A DNA stretch of 64,000 nt from Heterocephalus glaber (GCF_000247695.1 NW_004624801.1:1-64000); one strand, 5' to 3'; numbered from the stretch's first letter, positions 11,773 to 24,328 are shown. Made by a program: numbers and translations. Notes: generated by a model from the sequence alone, not told the origin.

Positions 11773-11998
11773 TCTATGATATGATTCAATTACTGAAGTC
11801 TATGTGCTCAGAAAAAGCATAGAAAGATTTGTAATGGTTATAATTGAGGGTCAAATGTTATGTTTATGTTTTCTGTTCTCTGTTTAACTATGTGTTAATT
11901 CTTTTCTACTAAGTGCATTGCTTAAGCAATATATAATTTTAGGAGGCTCTTGCTATGGCTTAGAATAGATCATGACATTAGCAAGCCTTTTTGTAAGT
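11773..11998. other. No recognised feature
   Basis: Short AT-rich spacer between the MaLR LTR and the duplicated segment. Confidence 0.45.
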
Positions 11999-13065
11999 GT
12001 CATACATTCCCTATTGTACCTACTTTACTCTGACTTTGGAGAGTGAAAGTAGCCACAGTCAATCCACATTTGGTTTAAAGTGATAAGCACTGGTCCAGAT
12101 TTGGCCCATAGGCCATGGTTTCCCAACCGTGGTTCAGATGAGAGATAATGGCCCCTTTATTGTGAAAATGACACTTACAATAGAAAAGTGGAAGTAGATT
12201 CCAGACACCCTGCTGAAGGGAAGTTTACAGGATGTGAAGGCAGCCTGTAAAGTTGAAGTGAAGGGGAAGGGTGATCATGACTTAAAGTTCCAATGTTAAA
12301 CATCAGCACTGAAGATAATGAATGATAGCTACCAACCAGTGTGGAGAACTCAACAGAGCGATCAGATCTGTGGAAAACATGATGGAATAAATTTGTGTTG
12401 TGCTCTTTTTTGCAAGAAGCCATTAACCCACAAAAGGCTCCAAGCTCAGGAATGAAGTGGCAGATGGAGCTGAGGATGCAGACATATTGTTACGTCAGCA
12501 ATAATTTGATAATCAAAGTCTCGCCATGGGAATGAGTGAAATATTGGAATAAAAAATACAGACTGACTAGGTAGGGCTTTAGGAAATCTACATTGGATCT
12601 CTGAAGATATACCGAAGTATGTACTATGATTTAGATCATTCCCCACAGCCTACCCTGCCCTCCCCACTCCTGGAAGTGAGAAGGAGCTCTGGGAGCAGAC
12701 AGCCACAGACAGCTTCCTTTTGAATCCCATCAGCATAGAGTGCAAAATGATTCCCTGGGAAGTTGGAACACTAACTTGTTAGTTCATAAAAGAAAATGGT
12801 TACACTCAGATCAAACATAGAGCCAGGAGTTTAGCTCAGTGCTTCCAGTGCCTGCCTCGCAAGCACAAGGTCCTGAGTTTGATCCCTGGTACCAAAAACA
12901 AACAAACAAACAAAAAACAGATCAAACATAAAAGCTGCATATGATTAGGATTTTGTCCTAGAAAGCCAACTTGTATGCAATGCTTGTATTCCCCCACCCC
13001 AAATTCATGTTGAAATTCTAACCTAAGTAATGTTATTAGGGGGTGGAAACTGGGAGTTAAGTCAT
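11999..13065 (+). repeat. Inverted segmental duplication, copy A (probable source)
   Basis: This segment recurs in reverse complement at 31785-32742, with only scattered mismatches and small indels visible by eye. The unit has GTCAT at both ends (11999-12003 and 13061-13065). Copy A contains an ID SINE (12820-12917) that copy B lacks. At its right end it contains the start of a MaLR-type LTR that continues intact beyond the duplicated unit. Most of the unit is single-copy sequence without a recognised gene. The 66-codon frame at 12446-12646 (minus) is identical in both copies simply because the DNA is duplicated. Confidence 0.95.
12820..12917 (+). mobile_element. ID-like SINE inside duplication copy A
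   Basis: Body with 'gtttagctcagtgcttcc' (A box) and 'gtttgatcc' (B box), then a (CAAA)n-type tail. Flanked by a perfect 13-bp duplication cagatcaaacata (12807-12819 and 12918-12930). Copy B of the segmental duplication has the empty site with one cagatcaaacata, read in reverse near 31920-31940. Confidence 0.95.
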
Positions 13066-13307
13066 GAGGGCAGAGTGCTCATGAATGGGATCAAAGACAT
13101 ACCAGAGAACTCTTTTGCCCTTTCCACCATGTGAAGACACAGCAAGAAGGCATCCTCTATGAACTAGAAAGTAGGCTCTCCCCAGGCTCTGAATCTGACT
13201 TGATTTTGTACTCTCTAGTCTTTGGAGCTATGAGAAATGAATGCCTGTTTGTAAGCTACCCATTTTGTGGCATTTTGTTATAGCAGCCTGAATGGACTAA
13301 GGCTGGA
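12985..13307 (+). repeat. MLT1/MaLR-type LTR
   Basis: 'cccaaattcatgttgaaattctaacctaag', 'gtcatgagggcagagtgctcatgaatggg', 'ccaccatgtgaagacacagcaagaaggc' and 'attttgttatagcagcctgaatggactaagg' give the usual order of this LTR class. Its first ~80 bp are also present in duplication copy B, which stops at the GTCAT at 13061-13065. Confidence 0.75.
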
Positions 13308-14344
13308 TGATGGGAGAGATAACAGACTGCTTCCATTTGAAGAAATTCATTATAATTACCCCAGTTATGGAATTAAAGGTAGTATTTTTATTTTCTTCCA
13401 CAAAATGTAGTACGGAATTCAGGCATCCTGTTGATCCTCACTCAGGCAGCTAAACAGAAATGAGTATCATATTTACTAATATAATATTTTTAAAGAAGAA
13501 GAAAAGAATAAAAACACTCCATAGAATTTAAGGATCTCTTCTCTTTGGAGCTTTCTTCTCCATAATAATGTTATCATTATTATTCAGAGTTGTAGTCATA
13601 GAAGTAAATATTTCAATGCTGAGTTTAAATGTTTCCATAGATAAATTATCCTGATATTTTGGCCTCTTTGTGAAAAAATAGGAAACGGGAAAGAGATCTA
13701 GGGCAAAATTTTAATAATATGGATTTTTCCCCCCTTTAACATAGTGTGAAAGTTATAGTAGTTGCCAGCAGCTCTAAAACAGTCAGACCACTTTCAAAAA
13801 TTCAGTCACCTCTTAAACACTTAGAGGCTGAATTGAGTGAAAACCCGTTTTCAGAAGAGTCTCCAAGAAAGTAGAAAGTTTCCACACCCTACATCTTGTA
13901 CTAAGAGAAATGGAAACTAGGCTGGATCTGCCAAAAAGTCTGAATTGTGTGTCACAGGCTGTTGAGCATTATAATCAGTAATTAAAATGTGAACATGTTT
14001 TATGCAATATTAAAATATACTTTGAAAAGCTTAACTTAATATTTTTGTATTTATTTAACAGGTTTTCAATGCTAACTGTGTTTCCACATTTCAAATCACA
14101 ATAAGAAAAACACAAGAGAAGGGGGGAAAATGAATGAAATTCAAGCACAGTGTTAGAATAAGTATACTAAAAACTGTTTCTCCCCCTCTACAAATTACTT
14201 TAAAAAACCTTTGGATTATCTATCTGGTGAACCAAAGGCTCAGAGTAGACATTTCAGTTTTTATTTTTCTAATTATGAACATAATTCATGCTCATATAAA
14301 AACTGAAATGATTCAGAAAAGTATTGGAAAAAAGTAAAAATCAT
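13308..14344. other. No recognised feature
   Basis: AT-rich sequence. The 67-codon frame at 14134-14337 has no recognisable content. Confidence 0.4.
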
Positions 14345-14755
14345 TCCCAGATTTTTGAGACATAATCACAGTTAATGTTTCCAGACATAATTCCAGACTC
14401 CAGTCTACATGTACACGTGTAGAAATAGTTTGTATATAACATTGTGTATACATATAATTTTACATAAATGGTTGCATACTTTCGAGGGTTTTTTTTTCCT
14501 TATACAACATTTTCCATTCAAGATATTTAATTAACTTTTTTCCAAGTTGATAAATATGAATCTAGTACTAGACTCTTGTTTTTATTCTTTTATTTGCTAT
14601 CATGTTACATGGATATTTCATAACTTATTTAGTCTATCTGCTATCCATTTAAATTGTTTCCAATTCTTTGCTATTTTAAAAGTACTAAGATAGACATCCT
14701 TATATGTATAGCTTGATTATCTTATTAGGATAAATTCTTAGAAGCAGAATCCATT
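14345..14755 (-). repeat. L1M relic
   Basis: 'catgttacatggatatttcataacttatttagtctatc', 'ccatttaaattgtttccaattctttgctattttaaaagt' and 'aggataaattcttagaagcagaat' are the reverse complement of the old L1 ORF2-end/3'-UTR region. Confidence 0.65.
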
Positions 14756-15990
14756 TAATCATCTGTCCATTCATCCAACAAGCATTTATGTATTATAGCT
14801 GTCATTGGCATAAGCACAGGGGATCTGCAAGAGTAAAAAGATATTTCTTTAGAGTTTAGATTTTTAGAAGCAAGAAACAGGTGGAAAATAAGCAAATAAT
14901 CTATTTAAATTACAGTGTTATGACAGCAATAATGAAGGGTGATGTTGAAAAAAGTGATTAATGACCCAGTTTAGATAAAGTGGACATGAAAATCTTGACA
15001 ATGAAGGAGTACTTAGTGACTTGAGATACAAATGTCAAAATGTGTACTGGTATATAAAGAGTGAAGGCAGAAAATTATAAGCAGAGGAAATACAAGTGAA
15101 AGCTCTTAAGATAGCAAAGATCTTTGCATATTCAAGGGAAAACAAGAAAGCCCAGATGTCTAGCTGTGCTCCATAAGAATAGGGGGATTGCAGCAGGTGA
15201 AGAAGATGATGCCAGTCATGGCCAAGTCACATGAAGCACTGCTGGCCCAGGGAGTGCGTTAGAGACTTAATGGCCTATGGCATGAGGAAGTCACTGGAGG
15301 GCTTTAAGCTAGGATGGGGAGATTAAAGGAATCATCCTGGCTAAACTTAGAGGTATGGGGTGCTGTGAGGGCAGAGTCAGAACAGGGAAGTCAGTTAGAG
15401 TCTATTTTATTAATCCAAGGGGAATGCAGAGCTTGAAGATTTGTGAAATGGGGTTAGATATGAAGAATTCTGTTTATATCATATTAAGCTTGAAGTGCCT
15501 CTCAGACACATGTGTAGATGCACATGAAGTAGAAGTAGCTGGATATCTGAATTCAGAGCTTAGGGAAATAAATTTGGAATTTGTTAGCATATGGATTACA
15601 TAAAGTCTTCAACTTGGAGATAAAAACTTAAAGAGATTATGCAGAAAGAGAAAAGTAGAGGGTTAGGACAGTCCCCAGAGTACTCTAAAGATTCCAAACT
15701 GAGCAGGAAGGCATCCAGAAGAGAAGTGGCTGGTGAAGAAGAAGGGAAACCAGCAGTCAGAGCCACACAGAAAGGCTATTTGAATAACTGAGGAGCAGAA
15801 ACCTGTGTTGAATCTCACCGTGACCTGAGTGAACACCGAAAAGTGACATGGATTTTGTACATGGTTACACCTGAGGACTTTAAGAAGGGAATTTTCAGGA
15901 GAATGATGGGAATAGATGCCTAGTCAAAGTGGGCTAGAAGAACTTGGGTTGGGAGGAAGTGGAGACCACATGGACAATTCATTCAGAAAA
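14756..15990 (+). repeat. Unnamed long ancient interspersed repeat
   Basis: 'ccaacaagcatttatgtattatagctg', 'gcatgaggaagtcactggagggctttaagc', 'attaagcttgaagtgcctctcagacacatgtgtagatg' and 'acagtccccagagtactc' occur in the order of a common non-coding mammalian relic that I recognise by its phrases but cannot name. The 82-codon frame at 15355-15603 is embedded in it. Confidence 0.4.
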
Positions 15991-16399
15991 TTTCAGTTTG
16001 AAGGGAAGAGAAAATATGATGGTGTGTAAGGTAGATATAAGGCACTTTTTAAAATGGACTATTCCAATCATGTTTAAATTCTGATGGAATTGAATGCATA
16101 GAGAAAAAGAATTGGATTACAGGTTATTTGAAGTCAAAGAGGCTCATTATTGATGAGGCAAAAAAAGCTGGGATCTAGAAAATGTGGAAGAGCTGGTTGT
16201 AGACAACATCACTCCCCCAGGAAGCATGGAGGGTGGTGTCACACAGACTTGGGTACGTCACTGAACTTGGTAGTGGTTCTCTTAGGAGTCCTCAGAGCCT
16301 GTCTCTTTTCTCGATGTATTAGGAAGTGGGATTACAGACAAGAATGTGGTAAGAGGAGACGGTGGTGAAAGTTGAAGATATGAGAGAATAGCTGTTTCA
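15991..16399. other. No recognised feature
   Basis: May be the distal part of the preceding ancient repeat. The 72-codon frame at 16150-16368 has no recognisable domain. Confidence 0.4.
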
Positions 16400-16597
16400 G
16401 CAAACTTGGTGACACACACTTGGCTCACTAGCACTCTGGAAGGCTGAGGTAGGAGGGTTACAAGTTTGAGGCCAGCCTGGGCAACTTGGAGGCTGAGTAA
16501 GATACTGTTTCAAGACAAGAAAATAAAACAAAGGTCTGCAGATGTAGCTCAGTGCAAAGGCCCTGGGTAAAATCCCATGTACCACAAAACAAAACAA
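16400..16597 (+). mobile_element. Dimeric B1-dID SINE
   Basis: A B1 monomer ('ctggaaggctgaggtaggagg ... tttgaggccagcctgggcaac', 16430-16490) is joined through 'actgtttcaagacaagaaaataaaac' to an ID-type half ('gcagatgtagctcagtgcaaagg ... aaatcccatgtaccac', 16536-16587). The ID half has the internal deletion typical of B1-dID. An A-rich tail follows. Confidence 0.85.
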
Positions 16598-17024
16598 GAA
16601 TTTTTCAGAAAACAGGAGACATATGTACTAAAATTGTCCATAACGCTGGAATTATACAAAAATAAATTTCTGTTGCACAGGACATTCCATCTCTGGTACT
16701 TTTAAAGGTAGCACTAGCAAGCTAATGTAAAAAGATATAATAAAAACAATTAAAAATTAATCAGTTCGACAAATTACATGTTCAGCTGACCACACAAAAT
16801 GATTGACATGAGAAAGTGACTTGAAAAATAGGATGTGGTAATGGGAAAGTATGATGCTTAACAGGAAGATTGCGAAGGCGATAAGGCTATTGCTAATGAC
16901 AAAACCAAGGGTGAGACTCTGGGAGGGCTAACATGGGGCAGAAGAAGAGATAGTAACTGGAGGAAGAGAGTGAAGACCAAGAGGACAGTGTGTGTGATGA
17001 GTCATTCAAATTGAATTAACGTTG
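16598..17024. other. No recognised feature
   Basis: Purine-rich, AT-rich DNA; no repeat or gene recognised. Confidence 0.45.
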
Positions 17025-17440
17025 GTTATGGCTCAGATCTGAATGCCCTCCAAAGCCTCATAGGTTCAGTGGTTAGGCTTTTAGAAGGGGATTGGATCAG
17101 GGAGGCACCATGCTCACCAGCAAATTCATCCATATCTGAATGTGCTACATGAAGTGGGACCTGTCCAGAAGAGATGGTTCCCTGGGGATGTGGCCTGGAA
17201 AGGTGTACCTCCCTCCCCGGCTCCTCTCTTTATGTTCTTGGCTTCCTGGCCTCCATGATGTGAGCAGCTTTTGTGGTCCAGAGCCTTCCATGCCTTCCAT
17301 CATGCCTTTACTGCTCAGAGCCAGCTGACTATGGTTGGAATCCTTAAAAATTTGTGAGCCCAAATAAATCTCTGCTTCTCCAAGTTGTTCAAACTGGATT
17401 AATGTTGCATCACTCACAAAGGTTATAAGAATATGACTAA
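17025..17440 (+). repeat. MaLR-type LTR
   Basis: 'ttatggctcagatctgaatgccctccaaagcctcataggttcag', 'tttagaaggggattggatcagggagg', 'ctggcctccatgatgtgagcagc' and 'tgagcccaaataaatctctgcttctccaagttgttc' follow a rodent MaLR-type LTR with its AATAAA at about 17363. The two overlapping frames of 62 and 90 codons here are chance frames within the LTR. Confidence 0.75.
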
Positions 17441-17482
17441 TGAGAAACAGTGAATCACTGAATAAAACATATAACCAATGAA

Positions 17483-17504
17483 AGAGAGAGAGAGAGAGAG
17501 AGAG
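17483..17504. repeat. (AG)n microsatellite
   Basis: 22 bp of perfect AG repeat. Confidence 0.95.
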
Positions 17505-19212
17505 ACAAATGGCAATGATGACAAAGATAGGAGGTAGTTATAGCAATTTGGTAGCATTCAATTCAAAGGAGGAAGGCAGGGTAAGAGTTTAAAATAAAAT
17601 TCACAGGGAGTAATGCATGACCACTTCATCTCTAGACTTCAAGGTACTTACACTTTAAGCAAGAATCTTCTTATAGAGAAAGAATTCCAGTTTTGCTGTG
17701 TTCTCAGGTGGAATTCCTGGTTCACTGAACAGAAGAAGGTGAAAGGATAAATCAAAGTAGGGCTTGAAGAAACAGAGGTGTTTGCTTATGCTGAGCCATG
17801 TGTTCAATATTTCAGAATGGAAGAGGTTGGGGAATAGGGAAGACAGGGTGATACAGGGTGAGATTAACAAATGGGGCTATGTTTCCAACTGAAAATGAGT
17901 GACCCTGGATCCTGGGATCCCAGTAGATACAGAGTCTCAGACATATAAGACACATATTTCTAAGGCATATTTAGAGGAGACTTAAAATTATATAAACCTG
18001 AAAAAATGTCAGGAGACTGAAAAGTCAATGGTCTGCACTTTTTGAGGTAAGCAGAATCTTCTTTTATGATACTGGATGCTGAAGGCATTTTCAGTAGAGT
18101 GCATCGAAGGAGAGGTATGGTTTACCCTCTGAGTCTGTGATTCTGCACCCAGATATTTAATTAAATACAGAATGAAAATATTTGGAATTTTTTTTGTCTA
18201 TATTGAACATGGGCAGAGTTTTCATCGTCATTATGGCTGAAGACAGTACGGTATAGTAACAGCTCTCATAGTATTTACACTGTATTAGGCAGTCCAGGTA
18301 ATCTAGAGATCACTTAATGAATACAGAAGGATGTGCCTAGGCCATCTAAAGATGCCATGGCATTTTATATAAGGGACGTGAGCCTCTATGGATTTAAATA
18401 CCTGCAGGGAGTTTTGGAATCAGTCCTCCATGGATTCTAAGGCATGGCTATCCTCTCAGGGGAGCACAAGGAAGGATGAAGTGTACATACATAAAATGAA
18501 GATTCACATAATGAATAAACATTTACATCATCATTAATAGTCAAATGAGCATAAATAAAATGGCCAGTGTTAGAAAATAATTTATTCTACCTGTTAATGA
18601 GGATGAAAAATGTGCATAATTCTTCATTGTTGTGGCAGAAAAAAACTGGTATAGCCTCTTGGTAGGACTACAATATATTATCATATTCTGAATGTGCATT
18701 CCATCAAACCCAGAAATCCTTCCTCACACTGTGGTGAAAGAATCTCTCCTCGAACAGTTACTATGTCAGTTCTTGTCTTTGTTGCTTCACAGAATCTTGT
18801 CACTTTTAGTTCTACTTATATAACATTTCTTTGTCAGAAATGCTCCTTTATTTGTGGACTGTGGCCTGGGCTTAGGGAACAAAGGTGTGGTTTTGAATCT
18901 CTATTTTTCTACTGATTAACTATGGGTCCACATGCCCTATTTTAACTACAAGTTTTTCAGCTGACTAAGCCACTTAGATGCTAAGTGAAATGGTGTGTGA
19001 AAACTGCCTCTGTTATGTGACAGTTACCAACCACAAAAGTAAGAAAATGAGTTCAAGTCTGCAAGACAACGTACTGTAGATTTGAAGCCCTGCCTATTGA
19101 TTCTAATATGAGATGCAATGTAAAAATAATGGTTTCTGCATGGAATCACACTGCTTTTTGATCTTTCTTGTTTAGATTCAGGTTCGGGTCTACTGATCTA
19201 TAGACTAGACAG
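17505..19212. other. No recognised feature
   Basis: About 1.7 kb of AT-rich DNA. Weak L1 ORF2-like phrases occur around 18500-18720 ('tggtatagcctcttggtaggactac'), but not enough to annotate. Frames of 71 and 73 codons are unrecognised. Confidence 0.4.
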
Positions 19213-19427
19213 CAGTGGTGGTGAACCTATGGCATGTGTGCTGCAGGGGGCAAGCACAGCCCTCTCTGTTGGTGAGTGAGCCAAGTCACTCCATTGGATA
19301 ACAGTTGATTTTTCTAAACTGAACCCTCAGTCTCCAGGTTTAATTGCAGTATAGGCACTTTGCAATAAATAAGTAGGTTTTGGGTTGCAGTTTGGGCACT
19401 TGGTCTCTGAAAGGTTCACCATCACTG
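19213..19427. mobile_element. hAT-type non-autonomous DNA transposon (MITE)
   Basis: This 215-bp element has terminal inverted repeats CAGTGGTGGTGAACCT (19213-19228) and AGGTTCACCATCACTG (19412-19427), which pair at 15 of 16 positions. The interior 'gaacctatggcatgtgtgctgcagggggcaagcacag' and 'ggcactttgcaataaataagtaggttttgggttgcagtttgggcac' matches, from memory, a hAT family known in some tetrapod genomes. It has no coding capacity and would need transposase in trans. The flanking 8-mers (ctagacag / gattacag) agree only at four positions, so the target-site duplication is eroded or absent. The 60- and 78-codon frames overlapping its right end are not genes. Confidence 0.85.
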
Positions 19428-20699
19428 GATTACAGTCTTTGTGTGTTTTTCTTTCCACACCTATGGGAAATAAAAAGAATCTACTACTTTTGTTTAATAT
19501 TTCGGCCATTACTTTCCTCTCCTTGAGAAATGAGATTATACATAAAGTAATTCTGAGAGTAATAAATTTTAAGTATAGTAGTCATAGCATTATTATGAGA
19601 TTGTATATTATAGATGGATAAGAGGTAAAAGAGATTTTCAAGAAGAAGTTAGGGTTAGGGTATTAGTCAATTCTTGCTTTATAACAACCTCACTATCTCG
19701 GGGTGAAAAAATGGAAGCTTCTTCTGCTTACATCAGGATGATGAGAGGCAGAATCAAACTCTGGAAGTACACTTCCCAGTTCAGCCTCTATGGGACATGG
19801 CTCCTCTTTATTTAGATTCCACTGGCCAAAGAAAGTCATATGGATTGCCCCCAAATCCATGGGGCAGAAAAAGCCTATTTTGCTTACAGAGAAGAAACAT
19901 GGCAGTAATAAATCTGCCATGGTTTATAAGATAAACACTGAGGTTATCACAAATGTTGCCAAAGCTTAAAAAAAATCATTGCAATAACTCGACATGCATA
20001 GCTAATATTATCATAAAATTATCAAAAAGATCATACTAATATTAAAGCTGAGCTGGACAATGACAACATTTTGAAACTTGTGTGCTTTAACATCTTCTTG
20101 TAAAACCGTATCTTTCAACTACAAACCAATTAAGTGGTTCTGCAAAATAAAGTAAATGTAGTAAACTAGATACAGATCTATAAAAGTTCACTACATTGAC
20201 AGTTTTCTTCTTTCAGAAATTTCTTTCTTGAAGTCATCATAATCTTACTACATTTTCCTGTTGATAAATGAGCTGGAGCAAAATGCCAGTCCGTTGAGTA
20301 GGTTGGAAAACCTTCATGTCTACAATCAAAAGCTTGGCTAACTTCTTGCATTTCTTTTAGTATTTAATTAAACAGTAAAGATATAGAGATTTGATTTTTT
20401 TTTTTTTTGGAAACTACAACTAGTTGCATGACTAAGCTTTAATGAAAACAAGGATTTTGTTTTAAGGAAGGACAACATGGAAGACCTATTTCTGCTTATG
20501 TTGTGTCCTGGGAGGAAGTACACATGGGAATCTCTTGATAAGATTCTAAAACTAGATACTCCAGATTGTTACAAATAAGGAGGATGTCAATACTGGTACC
20601 AACCTCTACATTAGCCCTTCTTAAGACTCTCTAATGCTTTCTAGACCTATTGGAATTATAATAAAGGGAATATTATATAATATGTTGTGCTCAATAGCA
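19428..20699. other. No recognised feature
   Basis: AT-rich DNA. Contains only two telomere-like GGGTTA units at about 19650, too few to be meaningful. A 75-codon minus-strand frame (19693-19920) is unrecognised. Confidence 0.4.
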
Positions 20700-20915
20700 A
20701 TGGAAATAGTTGACATTTATTGAGCTAAGTACCAATGATTTTTTTTGTATGTAGACTTCCTTAATTGAATTCTTATAACAATTCTATAAAGTATGTGTTA
20801 TTGTCAGATTCTTTTTAAAATTGAGTAAACAAACATATGAAAAGGTTAATTACAAGTTACAGAAGTTAAATTACACAATTAATTAAATCAGGATTCAAGT
20901 GTGGCTCAAAAGCCT
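20700..20915 (+). repeat. MIR SINE
   Basis: 'gttgacatttattgagctaagtacc', 'ttcttataacaattctataaagtatgtgttattgtcag' and 'tcaggattcaagtgtggc' align along the whole MIR core. Diverged, as expected for its age. Confidence 0.75.
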
Positions 20916-22274
20916 GAGTTAAGCACTACAACATCCCTGTCATATCCACAATGTATTCTGAGACATTCTGGGATAAGGTAGCAAACTCATGAGGTCACCT
21001 TGGGATATTTAATTTTTTCTAGGGTACCAGCAACATCTGTAGATTCCATATCTAGATCATTTGTACCTCACTCCCCAATATGTGAAATTATTGGGTATTT
21101 CTTTTGTCCAGAGGTGCCTTGAAAACATGCTGAGACACTGAGCTCATGACTTGAGAATAGTTGGGAACCTTTAAAGTATTTTGTCCCCCTACAAGTAAGG
21201 TGCATGGTAGAATTTCACTCATATCTATCACTAGCCATTGACATCTTTTGCCTCTGAACCAGGAGCATTGCTGTTTTCAAGCAGAATCGTTAGCATTTTT
21301 ATCTTAATTATTACTATTAACTTTATTATTTTGAAGAACTGTTGTACTAAGAAAAAAGTTTGGTTAAAATGTTGTGACGGAGGTTATCTGATTATTTTGT
21401 AAACTCTGGGTTCCAAAAAATTGAATCTAACAGAAAGGGTCCATCCCACACAGCTACTCATATGTTAGAAATCTTAGCATGGCATTGTAATTCAGGAATT
21501 TATATAAAGACAAAAAAGAATGTCTTGACAGTAACACGTTATGTAGTCTGTAATAGGAACTACATCCGATTTCATATATAAGGTTACATTTAATATAATC
21601 TTAAATTTCTCAGCAAAATTATAGTATCTAAATTGGTTTCTAATATAAGTCTTCTGTTTCTGCTCCTTTAAAATTTTGTAGTGATTCTTAAGTACTCCCA
21701 TTCTAGGAACAGTTAAGACCAGGATTGAAATTTTCTTGCAGACTTTTGGAATCTATTGTTATAGTTTGTTTTGTCTTGTAAAGCTACCTATTTATTGATT
21801 CAGGGGACTTATTAACCACTAAAATATTCTTAGTTCTTGCTTATGAATTTGTCCAAGGATTGTATTGAATTCCTGGTATTTATTAACCATGTTTTTGGAA
21901 GGCCTTCCTTTTAGCTAATATTCTTTGATGATTTCTGGATGCCTTTTCTTCCTATCATTGAAAATTACAGGGCAAGTTCTATTTAGCTACTTCTCTTACC
22001 TGATCACTCTGAGTTTGCCTTTTTTTTGTGCATAATGATGATTAGCTAGTCAAAGCAATGAAGATCATAACTAAAACCCTTTAAGAAAGATCACTGTGTT
22101 TGGCATCTGTCAATCAAAGATTCCCCATTCCTCAGCAATATGGTTTGACTTGTCCAAAGCTGTTAAATACCCATCCTTACTTCATTTCCCATGAATAATA
22201 GTAATCTAGGTCTTCTAGCCCAGTCACTTGTCTACAGTTGGGTGACGTTGTTGATATATAGAAGTTACGGGTTG
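20916..22274. other. No recognised feature
   Basis: AT-rich, apparently single-copy. A 69-codon minus-strand frame at 21492-21701 has no recognisable content. Confidence 0.4.
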
Positions 22275-22505
22275 AGTATTACTCTAGAATGTATATGTTG
22301 GAGCTTTAGCCCCGAAAGTAATTATATTTGAAGATGAGTCCTTTGGAAGGTAATTAGAGGGCTCTTATCAGAACCCCAAACCATGTTGGGGCCCTGATAT
22401 GAGGCATCCAGCCTCCAGAACTGTGTGAAAATAGATATGTTTTTAAACCATATAGTCTATGGTATTTTGTAATACCATAAGCCTAAGCATACTAATATAA
22501 GCTGT
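22275..22505 (+). repeat. MaLR-type LTR fragment
   Basis: 'gtatatgttggagctttagcccc', 'gagtcctttggaaggtaattagaggg' and 'catccagcctccagaactgtgtgaaaatag ... tatggtattttgtaataccataa' give a shortened MLT1-like order. Confidence 0.65.
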
Positions 22506-24328
22506 AATAAGCCTAATCTTATTAATATAAGTAGGTACTCATTTGGGAGGTTTGCTATTTGATTGATGGTCATTGTCCTAATATCAGGTCAAACGCCAAA
22601 GTGAGTAATTCAGCTATGGGTAAGACTGTCATCATTCTGGGACAGACTAGGACAGTCACCAGACTGGGACCAGTCTGCCTATGAAAAGTGGAGAAATTGT
22701 TCAAATGTTAGAATATGTCTAAATAGTGTTAGTATTTAGTAAAAACAAGAACCATAAGCAAGTACAATTCTAGTAAGTCTAAATAGCAGAGTGCACTGGC
22801 ACGACAGATGATTCATTACATCTCATGTTGAAATGAATATAATTTTAGTAATTTGGGGGAATGGGTCTCTGTATGAGTGAAGTTTCTACCTTTCTAAAAA
22901 AGTTTTACTGTTGGTGTATCTTTGCAGTACCTAACAATTACATTTGTCTTGGGGAATTACTACATATACACACTGCATCTCAATCATTTTTAGTTCTCCT
23001 TTGGCCTCTTCCCTGGATCTCCTTCCTATCCACTGCTTTATTTTTCCTTTCTTGAAAAATTTTCTGAAAATTGAATTTTTTTATAGTGATTTTGGTGAAG
23101 ATCAATTGAGAATCAAAGGCAAACCTTAATATGTCAGTAATCCTGTGTGTGTGTGTGTGTGTGTGTGTATACAAAGTAGGAAAATAAGCACTGTATTTTA
23201 CTCTGCACTCCATTGTTCTTTTCAGTTGAGACTAACATAGAATCCAGATACTTAAATAATTTCCTGTATATATAGTATTGCATCATTGAGAGAGCTTACT
23301 CACTTTACTGCATTCATATCAACAAGAGCTTATGAAAATGCATCATGTAAAAGGTGCCTATTTATGAATTTTTTATTTTCTGCTTGATAGTTATCATTTT
23401 AGTAGAGCTTTCTAATTTTGACCCTCTTCATATTTAAGGCCTATTTCCTTCTGGGTCTGTGTGGTAAAATCTGTCTCAAATAGAGGAGGTTCCCCAGTGC
23501 TGGTGCAGTGATTGAGGCTGTGGGAGCTTTCTAAGAATACTCACGGGATCTTTTACAGAATTCCAACTTTGCAGTTAAGCCCCAGAAATGGTGGTCTTTC
23601 TGTTTGAGATATGGTCCATCAATTCACTTTTTAAGATCTCCCAGTTTCATCTTGCTATGGAGCCAAGACAGGAGCCACTGAAATGGAGAACTTGCTGGTA
23701 CCTTTTCCTAGTTTGTGATGATCTAGTTCTTCTGTTGATATTGTTGCATGTTTGCCCTGTGAGCCCACGTGTGGAATTTGCTGACTGATTCTTTTGTGCT
23801 TGCTTTTATGTTAGAAATAAAATGCATAGACATTCCAAACAAACGAAGGCATTTAATACAATGACAATTTGATTTAAAATTAAGAAGCTAATGAATTTTG
23901 AGCACTTCTTAGGCACAGAGAAAGCAAAAAGGTAATAAAAAGGCAAAAAGGTAATAAAAATCTACCTAGCAGTAAAGATGAATCTGTGTCATTTTATGAT
24001 TTAAACTAAAAAATAAATAATTGGTGGTTACTATTTAGGATATATGCTAAAATCAATCTGCAGGACTAAAGAAAGATTTTAGTAGGCCCTCATATTAAAT
24101 GATAAATTAGAAATAGAAAGGCAATCATGAAGGAAAGGCTACTATAAGGAGATAGCTTACATATGTAAGATAGAAATGATGGTGTATTTCTTGAGATCGA
24201 AAATACTTTCATTTGGTTGATCAGCAAATATGATCCAAGAGAAAATGAGTACTTTTGAGTTTAGAATTAGTGAAAAGCAATGCACAGGTGATTCCTTTTA
24301 AAGACAATGCCTAGAAAAGACACAGAAT
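22506..24328. other. No recognised gene; small (TG)n
   Basis: About 1.8 kb of AT-rich DNA with a (TG)n tract at 23144-23168. Three short overlapping frames at 22861-23213 are not convincing. A 23-bp partial direct repeat around 'aggcaaaaaggtaataaaaa' occurs at 23926-23960. Confidence 0.4.

Noticed and set aside
12446..12646. Identical 66-codon frames at 12446-12646 (minus) and 32097-32297 (plus), as if a conserved small protein
   Set aside because: The whole ~0.96-kb DNA segment is duplicated, non-coding parts included, so identity of the frame says nothing about selection on protein.
17145..17417. 90-codon minus-strand frame
   Set aside because: It lies wholly within a MaLR-type LTR and is antisense to it.
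19648..19662. Interstitial telomere-like sequence (GGGTTA)
   Set aside because: Only about two units; expected by chance in 64 kb.
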